Positions 35,142 to 47,691 are shown, counted from the stretch's first letter. The stretch is DNA of 64,000 nucleotides from Zygnema cylindricum (GCA_037447655.1 JBBHKE010002217.1:26950-90949); one strand, 5' to 3'. Notes: generated by a model not told the origin, from the sequence alone. Program-made: numbers and translations.

Positions 35142-36537
35142 CCTAAAATACTAAGAAATGCATGTAATACGAGACTACCCCATAACATCGTTTGCACGCG
35201 TTTTAGCAAATTTTGATGTGTGTAAATCGTATGAGGGAGGGTTTGCAAGTTGACACGTCATCTATCACGTACGGAAGCGTAACAAGTTTTCGTTTTAGAA
35301 ACTCGAAAATTTAAATGTTTTTTTTTTTTTTAATCTTTTGGAGGTCAAAGTGGAAGCTGTTTTACAATCTGAGAGAAACCGTGTTTTAATAACAAACCAT
35401 GGTTTTAAAACTAGAAAGGTACTCGTTCTTTTTTAAATCAAAAATGTCTTTCGGTTTTAAGCTACACATAATTTCCATATTTGAAGTTTGACATCCTCAT
35501 TCGCTTACCTTTTTAGTAAATCTAAAGGGTGACCATATTTTTTTTGTTTTCTCTTTCATTTCTTCCTTCAAAGTTGGGAGCCATGTGTATTTAATTCCAT
35601 TTTATATTTAGAGTTGACTCTAAACATGGAAATTTAATCTGAGCGTATAGACTAAAAAAAAACCGTTTTTCTAAACATTAAAACATATACGAAACCATTG
35701 CCGCCCGCCCATTAATAATTTAACTTTCCTATTTACTCTTTTCCCCAAGATTTCCCACAGACAAAAAACCATTCAAGATGTCTGGTGAATAAGAGCCAAT
35801 AAAATTTGAGTTTAATGAGGATGAAAAATCTCAACTTAGAATTTGAGTTTTATGACTACACATCCAATAATGGATCTGATGGAACAAGACTCCAATAGTT
35901 GAACCTTAGTTTTGAACCTTCTTCTAGTTGAACCTTAGTTTTGAACCTTCTTCTACTCCGCCAGGTATTTCAAGAACTTTAAACGCGTAAATGGATGATG
36001 CAAAAGTCATTTCTCCAGAATGTGGACTGAATGCAAACATTTTGAATTTCCATTCACAAGAATGCAAATCCAACCTTTAATATTATATATAAAAAAATTA
36101 TGGAGTTCCATTTGGTTGCTTGCTATAGACAATTTTGCCAATCATTTTAATCCATTGTTGTGAAAAATCTGGTAAAAATACGAACTTTATCCTTATTTTG
36201 AATGTTTTTTTATGGTTCATAACTAAAAAGGATAAATATGTATTCCTTCTTCCATGAGGTCGATTTCACACTTTCTCGGATACTCCCAAAATCTCACCTT
36301 CAACGGAGTTATTTTTGAAAACATATGCTTTTCTTGTCTTAATTTGTTTAAATGTTCTCTCCAAAGTTCTTACTTGTTTTTGGAAGTACAATACACAACA
36401 TCCTACGGCATTTGAGGAAAAACTTGTTAGATTGACGTTTTATTTGTCACAATCCATGAGCAATCAGCGACCCACTAGGCTAGTAAATACTGAAAATTGC
36501 AAGTATAAAAAAATAATGAGGAATTGAGTGAAATACT

Positions 36538-37053
36538 AAAGAAGGTGAGGCCATATTAGGCCAAAAAACAAATAAAAACAAAAAAATGATATGTAAAGAC
36601 AAAAACAAACACGTCCAAAAGACAAGAAAATAAGTAGATGACAAACAAGAAAACGTAGGCGGGAATTTTGTCGTCAAGATGCCTTTTTACTATTGAATAA
36701 TAATACATGTAACACAAGTGACTTTTATAGAACCACGAAATGAGAACGTCGGTTCAAGGTAGATCTAGGACAAGACGTAACTAATGTGGGTAGATCTAGT
36801 TACGTCAAAAGAATTTTAACGACTAATTCAATTGACTGGCGATTCCACTAAGAATCATATCTTCACTACAAAAGGTATGTACGTTCCACTAAGTGTCGTT
36901 CTATACTACAAAAGGTAATGCACATTCCACTACAAGTGTCATACGTTAATTATAAAGTACAATAAAGGAAATGTACTTCTATAGTAGTGTTTAGGATTTT
37001 AAAGATGTGAATTTAGATATAAGCTTTAAGAGAGAAAATTAACACTTTCAATA
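36538..37053 (-). repeat. 3' LTR of N2
   Basis: AAAGAAGGTGAGGC through CACTTTCAATA, repeated from 42700. It is followed by CCCCCC (polypurine tract AAGGGGGG on the coding strand), so the LTR starts TATTG on the coding strand, as in N1. It contains direct CACTA-CAAAAGGT motifs near 36870-36930. Confidence 0.75.
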
Positions 37054-37136
37054 CCCCCCTTCGATTCAAACATGGCTAGTCACGAAGACCCGCAGTGAAA
37101 TGGTGTTGATGGAGCAAAGGTAGAGGAAGGGCTTTG

Positions 37137-38479
37137 TGAAATTTTATGGGCTCCATTGCCACACAGAATTCGCAGATCAAAAGAAGCTAATCTAGATAGT
37201 GCCGACTCCAAGTGTATAAAAACCTAAATGATTGACCCCTTGACAATCAGAACCCCATAACAGCTTCACCCCTGTGAAAAAAGGCTTTTTGTGTGCTCGG
37301 TTTCACCACAGAATGCAAAGTTAGAATATGTGATTTGGATATATTCACCCACTTTGACTTTCCCTTAGAAATGCAGCCACCCTGGCAGGCATAAACTCTG
37401 ACCGACTACACACCTGTGTAGCCTAGAATCCCTTGAGTCCGCAGCAAAAAGAATCACTGAAAATGGTCAACTGAATTGATAGTTATGGTTGGCCAAAGTG
37501 TGCCATTTATACAAGGTGCTCTCTGGGAGAGGCAGCTACCTACCAGAAATATTCTAAGTCCTAAACCCCTCTCTAAACCCTCTAGTACTGAGGTACGGAC
37601 CAATCAAATTATTGTATGGTACATAAAGGTACACGTGCCGGTGTACCTTTTGTACGACCATCATACGACATGGCTTAAAAGTTAACACATGTCCTATCCG
37701 GATTCGCTCTTATAATCCCCAGAATTCTTGCTTCCAAATCTTATCCCTCCACGTGGCGCAAGGTCATGCCACGTTAGAAAATCGGTACCGTACAGAAAAT
37801 ACAGGTGCCGGAGTACCTTCTGTACGGACATTGTACGATGATGTTATAATGTGACATTTGTCATATCCGGATTTGTTATGTTCCTTTCCGGAGATTCTGC
37901 AACCTATACAATGTCGCCATGTGTCATTCGGAGTGGTGACGTCCGCAAACGCCAAAAAACCTTTTCCGCGATCTTGGCATTTATCGCGGCCGTCCGATTT
38001 AAAGCGGCATTCAATTTTAGCTGTCGAAAATTGGTGCGCGGTATTTGTTTCGATAGCGAAACAAATGCGTGGTATCCGTTCCGTCCCCGTACTGTACTCC
38101 GTACTAAATTAAACTTTATCTATGTACTAAGTATCTATTTCCCGTTAAACGAATTAATCTTCGTGTAACATTTTATTTATTTATTAAATCCTATATAACG
38201 TAAAACTAGTTCTAGACTTAACGGTTAAAGCTAATGGTTACGATGATTTGGCGGACGGCAGGTTCCAGGATCAATTCCTGCCGTCAAGTACCTTATGGTA
38301 AATCTACCTAATCCACCCCTTGTCTTCTCTAGAGAGTTTAGGTAGCCATGGCTCTAGCTCGCTTTCCAACTTTTAGTGACTACAACAAGTGTGGGGGCTT
38401 GGTGAGGGGAGTTAGAGGCAGATCGCCTTAGCTCTTTTTCTATCCTAATACAAACCTAGAAAATACTCAAATATCAACA
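37137..38479 (-). mobile_element. Solo copia LTR K4 in N2
   Basis: 1343 bp from TGAAATTTTATGGG to AAATATCAACA, flanked by CTTTG (37132-37136) and GTTTG (38480-38484). The intact N1 sequence at about 6870 (GAGGTTTGGTAAGG) shows that GTTTG was the target. The coding-strand end encodes M-E-P-I-K-F. It has a perfect 9-bp hairpin stem GACGGCAGG/CCTGCCGTC at 38254-38285. Confidence 0.9.
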
Positions 38480-41400
38480 GTTTGGTAAGAAAATCAACAA
38501 GTTGAGAAGTCTTAGCACAATGAGAGAAAAAAACGGTGTCGTCAATGATTTTATCTCGAGTAAAATGAAATTGAATATCAATGTGTTTGGTGCAAGTGTG
38601 ATGAATTGGATTTTTCATAAGGGCTAAAGCCCCTTGAGAATCACAAAAAAATGAGAGAAGGAGAAGGAGGAAAAGAGAGATCGGTGAGAATGCGGCGGAA
38701 CCAAATTGTCGATTTGGTAGCAGAGGTGCGGGCCATATACTCAGCCTCGGTGGCGGAGAGATCAACCGTAGGTTGCTTGGGGGAAGACCAGGAGAGAAGA
38801 CCGTTGCAAAGAGAGAAACAAACACCGGAAATCGAGCGTCGATCGTCAGGTTGATTACCCCAATCCGCATCACAATAATCGTAAATGGAGGTATCCGGGG
38901 AATAATAAAGAAAGGAGGAGGATGAGGAAGGAGAAGAAAAAGAAAAAGTGAGGTGAAGATGCTTGGTCCCTTGAAGGTAACGGATTACTCGTTTGGCCGC
39001 TTGGAGATGCGTGAGGGTGGCACAATGAGAAAATTGTGATAAAAGACAAACAAAAATGCAAATATATGGCCTAGTACCAAGCAAAGCATACATCAACATT
39101 CCTATAATAGAGCGATAAAGGGAAGCTATATCTCCTTGGGCATTCCCATCGGAGGCTAGTTTGGTAAGAGGAGTATTGGGATCAAAAGGTGTAGTCACCG
39201 GAAGAGAATCAACCATAATAAATTGTTCCAAAAGTTCAATGATGTAATGTTCTTCACTCATACGTAAAATGCGTGTAGACCCATGACGCAAAAGTGAAAT
39301 GTCTTGACAAAAATCAAGGTCGCCTAGGTCTGTCATCGGCTAATGTGACAAGAGAATTAATTTGACTTATTGTATTTCTGTCTTACTAGGACCAACGAGA
39401 ATGAGATTATCGACATAAATAATGATAATAATAAAGTGTCTCCTGTACCTTTAACATAAATTCCAAGATCCGCACTTATTTCTCTAAATCCTTCTTTTAA
39501 CAAAACAGAAACAAGTGTCTTATGCCACACACGCGGGGCATGTTTGAGGCCATATATGGATTTTTGTGAGTGACAAACAAAAGATTCTTTACCAATGATG
39601 ACGAAACCAGAAGATTGATCCATTTAAATATCCACATCAAGCTTGCCGTGGAGAAAAGCAGTTCTTGCATCAAGTTGCTGAAGCTCCCAATCATGAATGG
39701 CGGCAAGAGACAAAATCTTAAGAATGGGATCGAACTTCGCGACATGGGCAAAAGTTTTGTGGAAATTAACTCCTTCCGTTTGTAAGTAACCATTTACTAC
39801 CAGGTGCGCTTTGTATTGTTCAATAGATCCGTCAGCGAATAGTTTGATTATGAATACCCATTTCAAACCAATGGAGCGGCGGTTCGGCAACAGGGTACAA
39901 AGAGTCCAGGTATTATTTTTCATTAATGATTCGTACTGAGAAGTGGGCGCGAGACGTCACATGTCAGCGTCAGGTCGTTTGAGAGCCGTGTTTAACGTCA
40001 CTGGATCGCGGACGTCAGTAATGTTGGCGTGTGCCAATCTGTCGCAGACTTTCCAAGTGGGGATTGAAGGGCGTGTACTGTTGCTTACCACATTGTACAG
40101 TTGGCGGCCGAAAAAGTGAACCAAAAGAAGAAAGTACAGGCGACGTCGTCGGTTCCATTAAGATAGACGGAGCTGGTGCAGAACACGTTTGTAGCAAAAC
40201 TTTAGAAGCTATCGGTGGAAAAAATTCAGACGCCACGTGCGATGGGACAAAATCTGTTGGCGACAAGGCAGAATCTGGTTGAAGTACAGTATTGCCGCGG
40301 GTAGAGGATTCACCGGAAGAAAAAATCTGAAGAAAAAGAAGGAAACTGAAAGAAAAGGAGATAATTAGGGTGTTAAAGGGTTAAATGAAGTGGATGTATC
40401 AAAATTAGAAGTTGGTAACTCAAAGGGAAAATCGAAATTCAACGGAATGAGAGGAAAATCAGGGATTAGTTTGCGGATTATTGGTGTTTCATTAAAGACA
40501 ACGTCACGCATGGTAATGATACGACGCGATGAAGGGCACCAAATGCGGTACGCCTTTGAATTTGGAGAATAACCCACAAAAATTCCTCGAATGGCGCGTG
40601 CGCCTAATTTGCCATCCTTATTAGTGGGATCCTTATAATACTTCACTACCAAAGATCAAAAAAAAAGACACATCGGGCTTTTTCCCGTGCCATGCCTCAA
40701 ATGGGGTTTTGTTGAGAAGAGCGGAGGTAGGGGACCTATTACGCACATAAGAGGAGGTTAGAAGGGCTTTGACCCAAAAAAGATAAGATAAGGAAGAAAA
40801 ATGAAGAATTGAGAGAATCATGTGAAGAAGTGTGCGATTTAGCCGTTCGGCGTCACCATTTTTTGTGGACTATAAGGAGAAGTGGTTTGATGGAAAATGC
40901 AATGTGAAAGTAAAAATTCAGCGAAAATATTAGACATATACTCCCCCCCATTATTGGTCCTTAGAATTTTAATGCGAGAGGATAGATGGTTTTCGACAAG
41001 AGATTTAAAGTGTTAAAAATGAGAAAAGACCTCGGAATTGTGTTTCATAAAATAGACATATGCAAAACGTGAATAATCATCAATGAAGATAATAAAGTAA
41101 AAAGCACCACTCATACTTGCAATGCGCATGGGTCCACAAACATCGCTATGGAAGAGAAGCTAAACTAGGTCCATTTAAGTGACAAACATGAAGATGCCAC
41201 CTATGGAAGAAAAAAGAGGTAGAAGAAGTAGCTAAATTAGCAAACGTAATGTCCTTAAAAAAATCAAGAACATAAAGAGTACCTAATCTAGTTTCACTAC
41301 CAATAACGGTGCGAGTAGAGGAATAAAGCTGAAAACTTGTTTCGGTGATAATGCCATAATTTCCGTTACAAAGGGCGCTACCAGCCGAAAAAAGGTTTTT

Positions 41401-42690
41401 CTTTAATTTTGGGACAAAGTATACTTTGTCCAAAATAATGGGAAGAGAATCGCGTGAATTGGAGTTAAAATGCCTTTGTGCCAAGAGAAATTTTGAGAGG
41501 AACAGACAAAGTGACAATATTTGTCATTAATTCAAGTTGGCAACATATATGATGGGAAGCGTAACTGTCAACGAGCCACAAATAGATTTTACCTCATGTG
41601 GTGAAAGCGTACCCATAATCCACTGGTTGAATTGAAGGAGGTACAATTTCAGCTGGTGTAATAGTTGTAAATGTCAAACCGACAGCTGTAGATGGAAAAC
41701 CGACAAAGTGGTCCTTAAATTTGGGTCGTGGCAATCTGGGTGGTGGTGTCACCAGTGGTACTGGCGAAAGGTAAAAGTAGTTTGGCGTCGAGTACCACGA
41801 AGGTTGAGGACCGTACGAATAATTGAATGTGGCGTGCGTGCGTAGGTTGACCAAAGTGAGTCGTCGTGACATGGGGATTCGCACGATATTTTTGAGTTGG
41901 ATTCTTTGGCGCAACCCCAGTCGCATGTTCCTTTTCATGCTTGCGTGTCAACGCTGGGCACGCGTCAACCACGTGGTCCCATTCATTGCAGTATTTGCAA
42001 AATAGGGGAGATCTTGCAATATTTGACAGTTTCTTGGGAACAAAGGTTGTAAGTGCCTCGTCGTCAACAAGTACGTCAAATTAGGTTAATGAAAATCGTT
42101 TTTCCTCGTGCATTGAACAATTTGTAAGATCTACCAAAGTGACGTGGGACGGGTCATTATTGGCAGTACTTATAAAAGCGTCAAAAGAATTAGGTAACCC
42201 ACACAAAATTGCACTGGCTAGATCTTAATAACTCATAAGATAATTAATGCATTACAATTGACCAGCAAGTGATTGGACAATTTGAATGAAAGTCAGCATA
42301 GAGTTAGTTTTAGATTTTTGGATATTGATAAATTGACGACGAATAGCAAGTATTTTTGGCCATGTTTCTATTTTTTACACAACAAAAAGAAGCGTCCGCC
42401 CTTCATGGGATGTTTTTGCAAATTGGACAAAACTTGACACTTGACCGTCCAACGAGAGAACAAATCGAGAAAGTGAAGTGGCGTCCTTTTCAGTCCACGG
42501 GGCAATAGCAAGTTCCGTAGTAGCGTAGGTTACATCGGCGATGTCGGGAAGGATAGGAATAGTAACGGTTCCACTGACGTGTCCCCAATTTTTTTCAAAA
42601 GTGAATAAACGTTGAACCTGGAATTTTCCATCATAAATGTTTTTGCCCTAAAACTTTGGAATGGAATTGGATGCAGACGAATGGGAAGGC
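38480..42690 (-). pseudogene. N2 gag-pol, broken
   Basis: Minus-strand order: gag at about 42450-42690 (IPILPDIADV, SLSRFVLSLDG) and 41594-41938; protease/integrase N-part 41146-41517; integrase about 40633-41100 with a frame reading HGKKPDVSF; linker 40365-40652 (GARAIRGIFVGYSPNSKAYR, NETPIIRKLIPDFP); RT 39624-39923 (NNTWTLCTLLPNRRSIG, ELQQLDARTAFLHG) and 39357-39623 (IYGLKHAPRVWH); active-site box near 39405 reads IYVDN; RT-connection and RNase H 38641-39336 (YCDADWGNQPDD, LSATEAEYMA) and 38480-38680 (DSQGALALMKNPIHH). Several frameshifts and stops are present. Confidence 0.8.
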
Positions 42691-42699
42691 TTATAATTT

Positions 42700-43104
42700 A
42701 AAGAAGGTGAGGCAATATTAGGCCAAAAAACAAATAGAAACAAAAAGATGATATGTAAAGACAAAAACAAACACGTCCAAAAGACAAGAAAATAAGTCGA
42801 TGACAAACAAGAAAATGTAGGCGGGAAGTTTGTCTTCAAGATACCTTTTTACTATTCAATAATAATATATGTTAGACAAGTGACTTTTTTAGAACCGCAA
42901 AATGAGGAGTTCGGTTCAAGGTAGATCTAGGACAAGACGTAACTAATGTGGGTAGATCTAGTTACGTCAAAAAGATTATATTGACTAATTCAATTGACTT
43001 GCAATTTCACTAAGAATCACATCTACACTACAAGAGGTATGTACGTTCTACTAAGTGTTATTCTATATTACAAAAGGTAATGTACATTCCACTACGAGAG
43101 TACT
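42700..43104 (-). repeat. 5' LTR of N2, truncated
   Basis: Matches 36538-36940 closely, including the GGTTCAAGGTAGATCTAGGA block, then diverges after ACATTCCACTACGAGAG. The missing part coincides with the start of the LINE-like element. Confidence 0.75.
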
Positions 43105-43136
43105 TGGTACTTTTGTTTTTGCTTCCAGGCCTTCCA

Positions 43137-44000
43137 GAAGCTTCGCCCATGGCTTCTAGCTAGGGTTTTTCTCTCTTCCTTTTCTGAATCCGGCGACAAA
43201 TTTGGCGTGCGACTGCTCTAAAGAAAGTATTTTTAACACCTTTTCTACCACTTGGCAAATTAGCGCCGTTCTTTTTCTCGTTTTCTCTTAATCAGAACTG
43301 TTTGTTTCGGCTGATTTTCATTTTTCCTTTCACCACCATCTCCTACCATCTTTGTTTCCTAATTTGGCGTGCCACTATCATCTTCCGCCAAATTCAGTTT
43401 TTGTTGCTCTAAATTCTTTTTTACATGGCGGCCTTCTTTCGACCACCGTTTCTTGTTTGGGATTTTTTCCCTTCTCTTTGTGTATCCAGCGTCAAATTTG
43501 GGGTGCGGGTACTCTAACAAAAGAATTTTTCAAAAACTTTCTATTAGTGGGAGAATCGACCTTATCGATTTTTTTGTTTTCACTAGTTGGGTCTGCTTGT
43601 TTTGGCCGACTTCCTTCTTACCTTTTGTGGCCACCTCCTACTATCTTGGCCACCCAATTTGACGTGCCATTTGTCGGGCATCGACATTTATGCACTTAAT
43701 ACTTTCTTACGTCAAGATCAACTGGTATTTGAGCGAACTGCTTTTTAACCGTAGCCTTTCTAAAGCTTTGGCCACGACTTCCCACTCGGTTTTTTTTACC
43801 TTCCCATATCTTATTTGGCCCCAACTTTCGCGTGCAACCACCTGTTTTCAGCACAACCTATTTTTCGGTTACCTTTGTTCTGGCGTCTGATGAGCCTATT
43901 TTATTTCAGTCTTTTCTCACCCAATTAGGTGTAGCAACAAGAGCTTTTTGGGCGAATTTCGCCCACTCGACTTCCCCTACCTCTTTTCTCTTATGGCCCC
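43137..44000 (+). repeat. Imperfect ~295-bp direct repeats in LINE leader
   Basis: The block CAAATTTGG-GTGCG-ACTCTAA-GAA-TTTTT occurs at about 43197-43240 and 43492-43535. A CTCCTAC-ATCTT-AATTTG-CGTGCCA block occurs at about 43342-43376 and 43635-43670. A third partial unit (GCTTTGGCCACGACTTCC) is at about 43763. Tandem 5' leader repeats can act as promoters in some LINEs, but nothing here proves that. Confidence 0.55.
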
Positions 44001-44429
44001 TCACAAGCGGGTGGTGTTGCGCTCCCCCTCACCATCTTCTTCGAAATGTGCTCGACCTTGTTTGGAAATCTCATATGAGACTTTTACCACTCCACATCAT
44101 CCCTCCCAAATCATCAATCCCCCCCTCCCCACCTTACCCCTAACCGCATATACCCTTCCCTCCATGACAACCAACCCTTGAAAAAATCCATGTGGGGAAG
44201 CACATCCGCATGAGCGTGTGCCCCTCTTACCACCTACGAACCCTATTTCATCCCCATCTTCATGACCAAAGCCTCCCTCCAATCATGTTCATCTTTATCG
44301 CCTCCCCGATTTTGGGGAGTATTCTCAACTTTTGTATCCACACTCGCATGTCCACACAACCGCCCTTATCGTTTCTCTTGCAGCTCCTTCACTCACCAAG
44401 CCTGCTTTTACTCCTGCATCGTTTGATAT

Positions 44430-45619
44430 TCCTCTAAGGGTGTCGTGCCCTCGGTGTGGGAAGTTGTATGTTGCGGGGGGGGGTTTGTTTTGACATTTGA
44501 AGTCATGTCACTCCTAAAGGAATTCAGCCCCTCACCAAAGGCCATCCTCCTCCCTCAAGTGTATGCCATCAACCCTCTTTTAGTGATTGGGATTATGTTC
44601 GACGCTTAGACGTCCTTGGGTGTTAGCACATAGGTTATCCTCGGCCTATGCTCTACACTCGTATTTCGAAGCATCTTCGTGAATATGTCCAAGCTACTCT
44701 TTGACTCCCTTTGGATTTATTGGCCGCCAACATCACCAACGACGCGGCGTGGCATTTACTTTTGTTATTCCCACTTTGGGTTTGGTTTTGCCACCAAGGG
44801 GGGGGGGTGAGCGGGGCTCGTGAGACTAAAGCGCGATGTCAACGGTTTTTGAGAGAGGATTGGGAGTCCTTGCAACAAGAGCATACAAATTGTGTCATCA
44901 GTCTTTCCATGCCCCCCGCTCAACGTCGTGGCCCGTTTCCAAGCTCCACGATTAGTTTGCATCGGGCGGTCCACCTTGGTCGTTCTGGCGAGTATTCTCG
45001 GGCTGCTCCTGCTCTTCGTTCTTTCCAACCATCTCTGTCTTCCGAGGCGACGGTTGAGGCTTTACGTTTAATACATCCTCTTGCCCCTCAAGAGATCCTC
45101 TCGTTCGTGGAAGTCCATGATCCTGTTGAATCGTTCGACTTGGAGAGGGAAGCATTTAGTACAACTTTGCTTTGGTCGCCTCATCTTTCTCTGGGAGGCC
45201 CATCTAGGATGGCGTACGAATTCCTCAAGGACATATTTCCTCCACACACTCTCTCTGAAGGTTTTGATCTTCTTTTTAAGGTGGCTTCAGAGATGGCTCG
45301 AGGACATGTTTCTCACAATGTTGTACCCCTTCTTTTTGCAGCTCGCCATGTTGCTATTACTAAGCTTGCTGGGGTAATTTGCCCAATTACTATTGGTGAC
45401 GTGTTGTACCGTTTGGTTGCTCGCGTGATGTGTATTCAACTCCAAGGGGCTTTCTATGACCATTTCTCACTGCACCAGTTTGGCATTGCTACAAAAAAGG
45501 GTTGTGAGGCGGTTGTTCATGGTCTTCCGGCTGTTTTGGATCTCCATCCGGATTGGGTAGTCCTCCAAGTAGATGTTTCTAACTTCTTTAACAATGTTAA
45601 CGTTAATGATATCTTCTAA
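44430..45619 (+). pseudogene. LINE zinc finger and reverse transcriptase, 5' part
   Basis: At about 44446-44520 the frame CPRCGKLYVAGG...HLKSCH resembles a C2H2 finger, broken by a TGA. The open frame 44711-45619 (302 codons) holds RT motifs: a GGPSRMAYEFL segment, ICPITIGDVLYRLVARVMC (the conserved P-I-x-I-G-D-x-L-Y-R-L block), KGCEAVVHGLPAV and VVLQVDVSNFFNNV, where the aspartate of LQVDV is the first catalytic residue. It ends at TAA (45617-45619) soon after, where an intact RT would continue. Confidence 0.8.
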
Positions 45620-46629
45620 GAATTTAAGAATGCTCCATCTCCTATGAACCACATTTTGCCTTTTGTTCGTGCATTTTATTCTCGCCCGAGCTCCCTCATC
45701 TTTCCTCTTGGCGGTCCTTTTGGTGAGGTTGCCATATTGGAGTCTGCGACTAGCACTCGTCAAGGTGATCCTTTGGGGGGCCCCATTTTTGTTTTAGATC
45801 ACCTTCAAGCTTTACGCGACTCTGCTTCGATTTTTCCTAGTTGTTCATAATCTTCTATCGCAGATGATACTCATATTGTGGGCCCTTGTGACCAAGTTTT
45901 ATTTGCCTTTTCTCATTTTGCGGAGCAGCTTCTTCGGATTGGTTTGTCAATTTAGCCGTCAAAATGTGTGGCTTGGTGCGTGGAAGGCTAAACTTCAGAC
46001 TTCCATGTTCCTGTGGGTTTTTGCATTGCATCTCCGACGAATGGTATTAAAGCTTTAGGCTCTCCTATCGGTACCCCATCTTTTGTAAACCAAGTTGTCA
46101 CCGATGCTTTGTTGGAGGACCTCTCACGCTCTGATGAACATCCCAAGCTCTCTAACTTTCAAGTGGCATTTGAAATCCTCACTCGTTGCTTTGCTCAACG
46201 TCCTCCCTTTAATGCTCGGACGGTACGACCAAAGGCTCCATTTTTCTTGATCAACTTTTTAGTGTTCTCCATCACCTCGTTGGGCATGGAATTTTTGATC
46301 GCCCAAAGGGTTCATTTGAACTCCGTCAAGTCAACCTTCCAATTTCCAACGAGGGTTTAGGTTTGATTCCAGTGGCTTGAGTTGCTCCAGCATCTTTTTT
46401 GGGTAGTTCGGCTTTAGTGGCGCTTGCCATCACTGCTCTTTTAATAGCAAATTATGTTCCCATTCTAACTCAAGTTCTCCCTAAAGAAAATGATAATCTT
46501 TTTCCGTTTCATCATGCTCTTCTCTCAGCTCATGCACTTCTTCGGTATGATGCCCAAACCTAAGTGCCACCTTTTCCGTCTTTTATTGCTCACAATAACT
46601 ACCATGTGCAACAACGCATATCCGAGCAG
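45620..46629 (+). pseudogene. LINE reverse transcriptase, 3' part
   Basis: Continuation of the RT in shifted frames. STRQGDPLGGPIF (about 45750-45790) is the motif-B box. SIADDTHIVGP (about 45855-45890) carries the catalytic ADD pair. 46013-46200 encodes IKALGSPIGTPSFV and thumb-like sequence. Then RISEQ directly precedes the copia insertion. Stops at about 45847, 45953 and others show decay. Confidence 0.75.
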
Positions 46630-47678
46630 TGAAACTCTGAGACCTCCATAAGTCCTCAGAGTGGACAGCTTCCAAGAAGCCTCTAGGATAATCCTGACCC
46701 CTTTGTGTTTAAGCAAAAATAACTGCCACCCTGGCAGACAAAAACTCTGACCAACTTCACCCCTGTGAAGACAAGACTCCCCTGAGTTGATAGCAAAAAG
46801 AATCTCTGAATTTGCTCCCCTGAGCAGTAAGTTATGGAGGGTCAAAGTTGACCTTTTGTACAGAAGCTCTCTGGGAGAGGGGGTCCTATCTTCTAATTTT
46901 TCTAAGTCCTATCTCTCTCACGGAATCTATCTACTGATGTACGGAACCAATCAGAATTGAGTTCCGTACGCAAAAGTACAGCTGCCGGTGTACTTTATGT
47001 ACGGACACTGTACGACATGGCCAAAATGTCGACACATGTCAAATCCGGATTCGGTGCCATAATCTCCGGAGTTTCCACAATCCAACGGAATTTTGCCACG
47101 CGTCATCCGATGTGGCGATGGCCACAAACCGCCGAAATCTTCCTCCGCGATCTCGGCGCTAATCCCGGCCGTCCGATTAAATTCGGCTTTAATCGTGGCC
47201 GTAATAAATACATGCGCGGTATTTGTTTCATTTACGAAACAAATGCGCGGTACTGATTTATGTCCGTACCGTAAGTCGTACATTACATATTACTGGATCT
47301 ATGTATCCCGTAATTAATTCTAGTTAAATGGTTTATCGCTTGTATACATAGTTAAATAATTATCAAACTATATGCTTGGTAACATTTCCGCTAGATGAAA
47401 CGGCTAAGGCTACCGGCTACTTCGTGTCTGCCGGCCGGCAGGTACAAGGATCAAATCCTGCCGCCGGCACATACATTTTAATTAAATATATAAACCCTAA
47501 TATAAAATTCCCGTAAACCTCAGGATAGCCAAGGTAGCCATGGCTCTAGCTTCCTCTCCAATTTCTCAGTGACTGCGACAAGTTTGAGAGTTGGAGAGAG
47601 AAGTTAGAGATAGACTGCCTCGACTTCTATATTTCTTTTCAGACCTAGAAAATACTAATAAAACCATTAGTTTCTACA
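46630..47678 (-). repeat. 3' LTR of A
   Basis: TGAAACTCTGAG to TAGTTTCTACA on the plus strand (TG...CA). A strong GC-rich hairpin lies at 47429-47469. An inverted GTACGGAC-type cluster lies near 46935-47020. Confidence 0.95.
47429..47469. promoter_or_regulatory. Conserved LTR hairpin (function unknown)
   Basis: TGCCGGCCGGCAGG pairs with CCTGCCGCCGGCA around a loop containing TACAAGGATCAAAT. The same position in the other LTR (52830-52870) is identical. K3, K4 and K5 keep pairing with different stem bases (TTGACG/CGTCAA, GACGGCAGG/CCTGCCGTC), whereas the GATCAAA loop core is nearly constant. Conservation of pairing suggests a structured RNA or DNA element of the LTR. Confidence 0.65.
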
Positions 47679-47690
47679 CTCCCCTTATTT
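47679..47690 (-). other. Polypurine tract of A
   Basis: Coding strand AATAAGGGGAG directly precedes the 3' LTR start TGTAGAAAC. It is the expected primer for plus-strand DNA synthesis. Confidence 0.85.
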
Positions 47691-47691
47691 T

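Larger units (their letters stand above)
33660..36480 (+). repeat. Long interspersed repeat, copy 2
   Basis: Matches copy 1 (18421-22350) and the inverted copy 3 (60410-62430). Shared blocks include CTAATAGCGATTCGCA (about 33940), GTTGACACGTCATCTATCACG (about 35255), a TTTAGAGTTGACTCTAAA near-palindrome (about 35608), the GATGATGCAAAAGTCATTTCT block (about 35992) and CTCAAAATCTCACCTTCAAC-like sequence (about 36285). A nested pair of MITEs (33991-35141) interrupts it. A 29-bp duplication lies at 35897-35954. Confidence 0.65.
36538..43104 (-). mobile_element. Decayed copia element N2
   Basis: Second member of the N family on the minus strand. 3' LTR 36538-37053; 5' LTR from 42700, cut at about 43104 where the LINE-like element begins. 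The internal region has gag, integrase, RT and RNase H remnants, plus a solo LTR (37137-38479) just downstream of RNase H. The primer site next to the 5' LTR is diverged (AATTATAAGCCTTCCCAT) and no longer matches the half-tRNA site of N1. Confidence 0.8.

Noticed and set aside
43832-44437. Plus-strand frames of 77-103 codons
   Set aside because: They lie in the pyrimidine-rich LINE leader. Composition alone explains the absence of stops, and no motif is seen.
46951-47317. Frames of 74-110 codons duplicated at 52352-52718
   Set aside because: They lie in the two LTRs of A. The duplication reflects the LTR repeat and not a gene pair.
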